This document shows, in pieces, positions 60,534-64,000 of a stretch of DNA of 64,000 nt; positions within the stretch are counted from its first letter, which is position 1; every line of letters begins with the position of its first letter. Source of the stretch: Sipunculus nudus. Its lineage: Eukaryota > Annelida > Sipuncula > Golfingiida > Sipunculidae. The notes under the pieces were generated by a model that was not told where the DNA came from, did no database searches, and was given only the letters and a program-made list of their open reading frames with translations. The DNA is taken from assembly GCA_026874595.1 (NCBI GenBank), contig CM049309.1, positions 18,308,576 through 18,372,575 on the forward strand, written 5' to 3'. A program made the translations under genes and the position numbers.

Positions 60534-60996
60534 ATTCTAATGAATATTTAAATCAGATAAAAAGTCACGTAAATCAAATTTACAGGGTGACGCCAATAGT
60601 CATGAGGAACTTTCCAAGATGGATAAACAAGTGAATTTAAAGGCGATCCATGCAATAATTATTTTGACATTGTAGCTTTTGAATTTTTTTTTTTTTGGTG
60701 ATAAATTGGTTATAATGTTCATGCCGAGAGGATAAAAATGAGATACATTATTCATTTGATTCTATTAAACAACCATTACCACTTAGAAGAATCTGACGTT
60801 CAAATGACGAAGCCCTCAGAATAAAGGTCACTTTGACCTATACTTTTGGTTTTCAAAGAGATTTCATGTGGACCTGTGTGGATGATACGCAAAAACTCTA
60901 TATATACAACGGATACTTTTGGACAGAAAGACAGATCGTTAAACATGGTGAAAACTCAGCTGAGCAAAACGTGTATATGATTGGATGTCGGTTTAC
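59870..60996. other. Region between CYP4 exon 1 and the orphan exon
   Basis: Should contain the P450 promoter (transcribed minus). No TATA box, transcription start or further P450 exon could be identified. A (TA)n tract lies at 60456-60536. Confidence 0.4.
60456..60536. repeat. (TA)n microsatellite
   Basis: Interrupted TA tract about 600 bp upstream of the CYP4 start codon. Confidence 0.95.
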
Positions 60997-61141
60997 CTGC
61001 TGTTCTCTTAACGGCCTTGATAGAGCCCGGTTCACAGATAACGACCTCCCATAGAAAAGGACCGAGACGACCAATCCGTAATCCGCCATACTGTCGAGTC
61101 CACCCGTGATTGTAAGTCAATAAATCGGAAGGGGTTTTAAC
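60997..61141 (-). pseudogene. Orphan second copy of CYP4 exon 2
   Basis: An open 145-nt exon, identical in length and in both splice phases to CYP4 exon 2. It reads VKTPSDLLTYNHGWTRQYGG and on to LRIGRLGPFLWEVVICEPGS. Acceptor ATTTCAG and donor GCAG|GTAAAC are intact. It lies about 1.1 kb upstream of the complete gene's exon 1 on the same strand. No partner exon 1 was seen up to 64 kb, and no partner exon 3 between it and exon 1. It may be the relic of a tandem paralogue, part of a neighbouring P450 outside the window, or an alternative exon that could join exon 3 in frame if an upstream first exon exists. Confidence 0.85.
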
Positions 61142-61364
61142 CTGAAATTCTTTATTTTGCATATTTATAATGTCATTTAGTCAATAATAATAATAATAAA
61201 AATAATAATAATAATAACAATGGTGATAATAAATGAATATAAGAATGGGTCTCTTGAAATGGGCAGGTGGCACATTTATGTAATACTAAGATAGATGAGG
61301 TGTCATTTTGAACTGAGTACCACTTCTAATGGTTTTGGCCAGAGATCTTACCTCACCTTTGGTG

Positions 61365-62396
61365 TCACTGCTGGGGTAAGATCAAGGGAAATGCAGATAA
61401 ACCTGTTCCATGAAACGATATCTGAGCAGTTGTGGCACCTGGATTATGATCCAAGTAGTCCACAGCACATGTTGTAAACAGTCCTTTTCTCAATACAATC
61501 GGACAAAGTATTCCTTCTGCAGCTCTTGCAACGACTGTTTCTCCTAACGGTTTTGAAGGTTCCAGAACACTACCATTGCTGATACTGATACCATACTCGT
61601 GTAGAATGTCAATCAACAGTTTTGCTAATGCTACATCAACAGACGATTTTTCATTTGTGACTTTGTCCCCACCATTCTGCAGCACACTGCCGAACTCCAG
61701 TAAACTTTTTTCAATAGATTATTTTGAAGATCTTTTTTACAGGGCACATCAAATTCTTTCTGATGTTCAAGCATCTGACATAATCAAAGCATCATTATAT
61801 AAGCACATGCTGTAGCAATGGCTTCTACGACTCTTCTTATATGGGCAAGCCAAATTTCTCTTCCCTTTTTGAAAGCCTCAAGTTATTGAGGCAAAAACAG
61901 CAAGTATTTGTTTTTTATTTTAATCGAGTACGGTTAGCAAAGTATGGATCAACTCCAAACTGTTCAAGCCGTTTTCTGTATAAATAATAAAGTTAAATCA
62001 TTCTGCAGTAACAAGGTTCGTCTGTAGATAGCCGTTTTTCCCGTATCTACATCTCAAGCTGTGCTCATCTTCAGTGTCAGCCAGGCTCTTTCTCTGTTGT
62101 ATACACCTGTTAAGCAGGATGGGTGACACATATCGTCCTGCATGGGCTATAATATACGCTATCTTCAGTACGAAGCTTTGCTAGGAGTTTCTCATTAAGC
62201 AAGTTTTTGGCACATCGTTGAAGGTTTTCATACAATATTCCTGAATAAAGATAACAGGAATCATGATAGGTAGCCTTGTTTTCTTCCATATTTTTTTCTG
62301 AATGTCATCCCTAAAATTTCTTGGGGTCAAATGGAATTGGCATCGCATAAAAATCGTAAAACTGAGGAATATTTGTAGCAAGAGTAATATAGCCAC
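61365..62396 (-). pseudogene. Decayed mobile-element-associated ORF
   Basis: 61685-61365 reads LLIDILHEYGISISNGSVLE, then CPIVLRKGLFTTCAVDYLDH NPGATTAQISFHGTGLS. From memory, the block DxLDHNPxxTTxxxSFHGT after LRKGxFT occurs in a large family of repeated lophotrochozoan and cnidarian ORFs that behave like transposon passengers. 62396-62181 has another short open piece (TPRNFRDDIQKKIWKKT). Frames are broken between them. Function unknown. Confidence 0.5.
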
Positions 62397-62849
62397 TACC
62401 AGATAAATCTACCAACTTTTCTCCAGATTTCTGTTGGTACAAACAACAGAGCTTAAAATTAGTTATACTTTCTCATTCTTGGAAAGTTTTGATTTCTGAC
62501 ACAAATGTATTCACCAGGTCAGGTCATGTTAAATGAAAGCCCCATAGAATAAGAACATATGGTTAGGGAAATGTGGTTGGTAATATTTAATGGTGTTGTG
62601 TTTATCTATATATTTAGTTGTGTTGATCGGTAAATCGGTTTGTTTATGTATCAAATAGTGGAACTTACTGGGCTGCGGTTTGTAATGATTGGCTGACGGA
62701 AGATTCTGGGGGTCTGGAGGCTCCTGGGAGGCTTAGCTGGTAATTTCCGTAGAGAGATGTCTGTGGAACATTCGTTGACTAGGGCTTTCCCGAAGTTTCT
62801 TGTTTACTCATTTACTTATGCCTAGGTGGTCATATATATATTTTACATC

Positions 62850-62980
62850 CAATCAGTGAAATTTACCATTTCATGGAATTGGCAACGATATTGCCCATTT
62901 CATGAAATCAGCAATATATATGTCCATTTTATGAAATAGGCATTTGCAAAAAATTGCTCATTTCATGAAACGGGCAACAA
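62850..62980. repeat. Repeat with CATTTCATGAAA words, copy 2
   Basis: Four degenerate repeats of GCCCATTTCATGAAAT about 35-45 bp apart, resembling 35268-35375. Confidence 0.55.
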
Positions 62981-63111
62981 TTATGAACGAAAAATTAAGT
63001 ATTGCATGTACATGTATGAGACCCCTAATAATTATAATTTAATTCTGAAAAAAGTCATGAAAACAGAAGTGAATGTTACAAGACACCTCTATTCATAATA
63101 TACTACAATTA

Positions 63112-63129
63112 CCCGTGCTACGCACGGTT
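63112..63129. repeat. Short palindrome ACCCGTGCTACGCACGGT
   Basis: CCGTGC-TA-CGCACGG type hairpin, a form commonly found at ends of repeats in marine invertebrates. No element could be delimited. Confidence 0.4.
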
Positions 63130-64000
63130 TTGGGCGAGCATTTAGTTCTGATGTCAAATAGTCTGTCATAGTTGCATGTCTTGGGTGTACAATGTTACTG
63201 TCTCTTTGAATCCGACATTTGGTATAAGTGTTCTGTCTCTGAGTTAACCTTGTGTCGGAGTCTGAATGACCTGGACGAATACGTTCTTGTCCGAATGGTG
63301 GAATGTCTTCGGACAAACCTGGAGCATACGTATGTCAAAAATCACGGCAAACCGTAGTGTCAAAGGAGACATGTAAATTCACACAATCGCGTTACGCTAT
63401 TAATATATAGATCAATTATATGCATGGTGTTATGCATAAAACTCTAATTGAAGCCGTGAGGATGACCGGAGAATTTCGAAGAAGTTGTGTTAAATAAAAT
63501 GAAGAAATATGTAAAATAAAATCATTTTTATATGAAAATATATATTATGCTAAACATCGCCTTTAAAGTTGCCCTCCGAGCCCGTGAATCCGCCAGTAAA
63601 GGAACCTGTTATCTTGCATGGTAGTACAGTACAGCGCTGAGACATGATCTCGATAATTGCATTCCGGGTATAACGAACAAAAACTGAGCATTAACATGGT
63701 CGGGCAATCCCGGTGCGCAAACGTTTGTGGTAGCATTATATTATGTGGTACATTTTATGGCTGTATATATTTTTAAATATCACGCACTCCTTTCTGTTTG
63801 AAAGCTGAGCCAATGTTTCCAGTGAGACAGTCACTGCGTTCAGGCAGTGTGTTAAACCCGGATCCCACTCCGGATCCCGGACCCCAAGAAAAATTTGTAA
63901 TTCTTAAACTCTCATGGTAATTTGTCCAGATATTTTAGCATAATCTTATCTAAAGACATATTTTATATCATGTTTGGTTAAAACATAAAAAATAGTCTGT

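Larger units (their letters stand above)
62400..64000. other. No gene seen
   Basis: Contains the CATTTCATGAAA-word repeat (62850-62980) and a short palindrome; no P450 exon 1 partner for the orphan exon was found. Confidence 0.45.

Overview
The window is AT-rich animal nuclear DNA with spliced genes, long introns, many (TA)n, (CA)n and (CT)n microsatellites, homopolymer G/C tracts and dense small transposons. A CYP4F-like cytochrome P450, an innexin-type channel and a Helentron-like repeat with a tandem-repeat core fit a marine invertebrate, probably a lophotrochozoan such as a bivalve. That assignment is inference. There is no sign of bacterial, viral or plasmid organisation.

Layout. Positions 1-18.2 kb hold no recognisable coding gene, only repeats, MITE-like elements, a perfect 44-bp palindrome and a tRNA-type SINE fragment. 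At 18.4-19.3 kb (+) one open exon encodes a 296-residue charged coiled-coil protein that I do not recognise. At 25.66-27.03 kb (-) a two-exon coding region gives a 345-residue four-transmembrane innexin/pannexin-type protein. Upstream of it lie a repeat with five ~337-bp units (27.06-28.94 kb) and a possible non-coding first exon near 29.7 kb. Positions 30.7-36.5 kb are mobile-element territory.

From 36.93 to 59.87 kb (-) a complete 12-exon CYP4-type P450 can be assembled by hand. All splice phases agree, the sum is 1545 nt (514 aa), and the family's key motifs are present. Intron 1 is 10.7 kb, mostly an 8.9-kb foldback structure that ends 11 nt inside the exon 1 splice donor. Intron 8 begins inside a MITE that supplies bases +4 onward of the donor. 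Two scraps of paralogous P450 flank the gene: a same-length, same-phase second copy of exon 2 at 61.0-61.14 kb, and a ~35-bp relic of the last exon at 35.2 kb.

The genes do not form an operon or pathway. The P450 should be an ER-bound fatty-acid or eicosanoid hydroxylase, and the innexin-like protein a plasma-membrane large-pore channel. The most distinctive aspect of the window is how transposons have shaped the P450 locus: elements sit at two splice donors, the longest intron can fold into a ~1.5-kb duplex, and exon duplicates lie on both sides.
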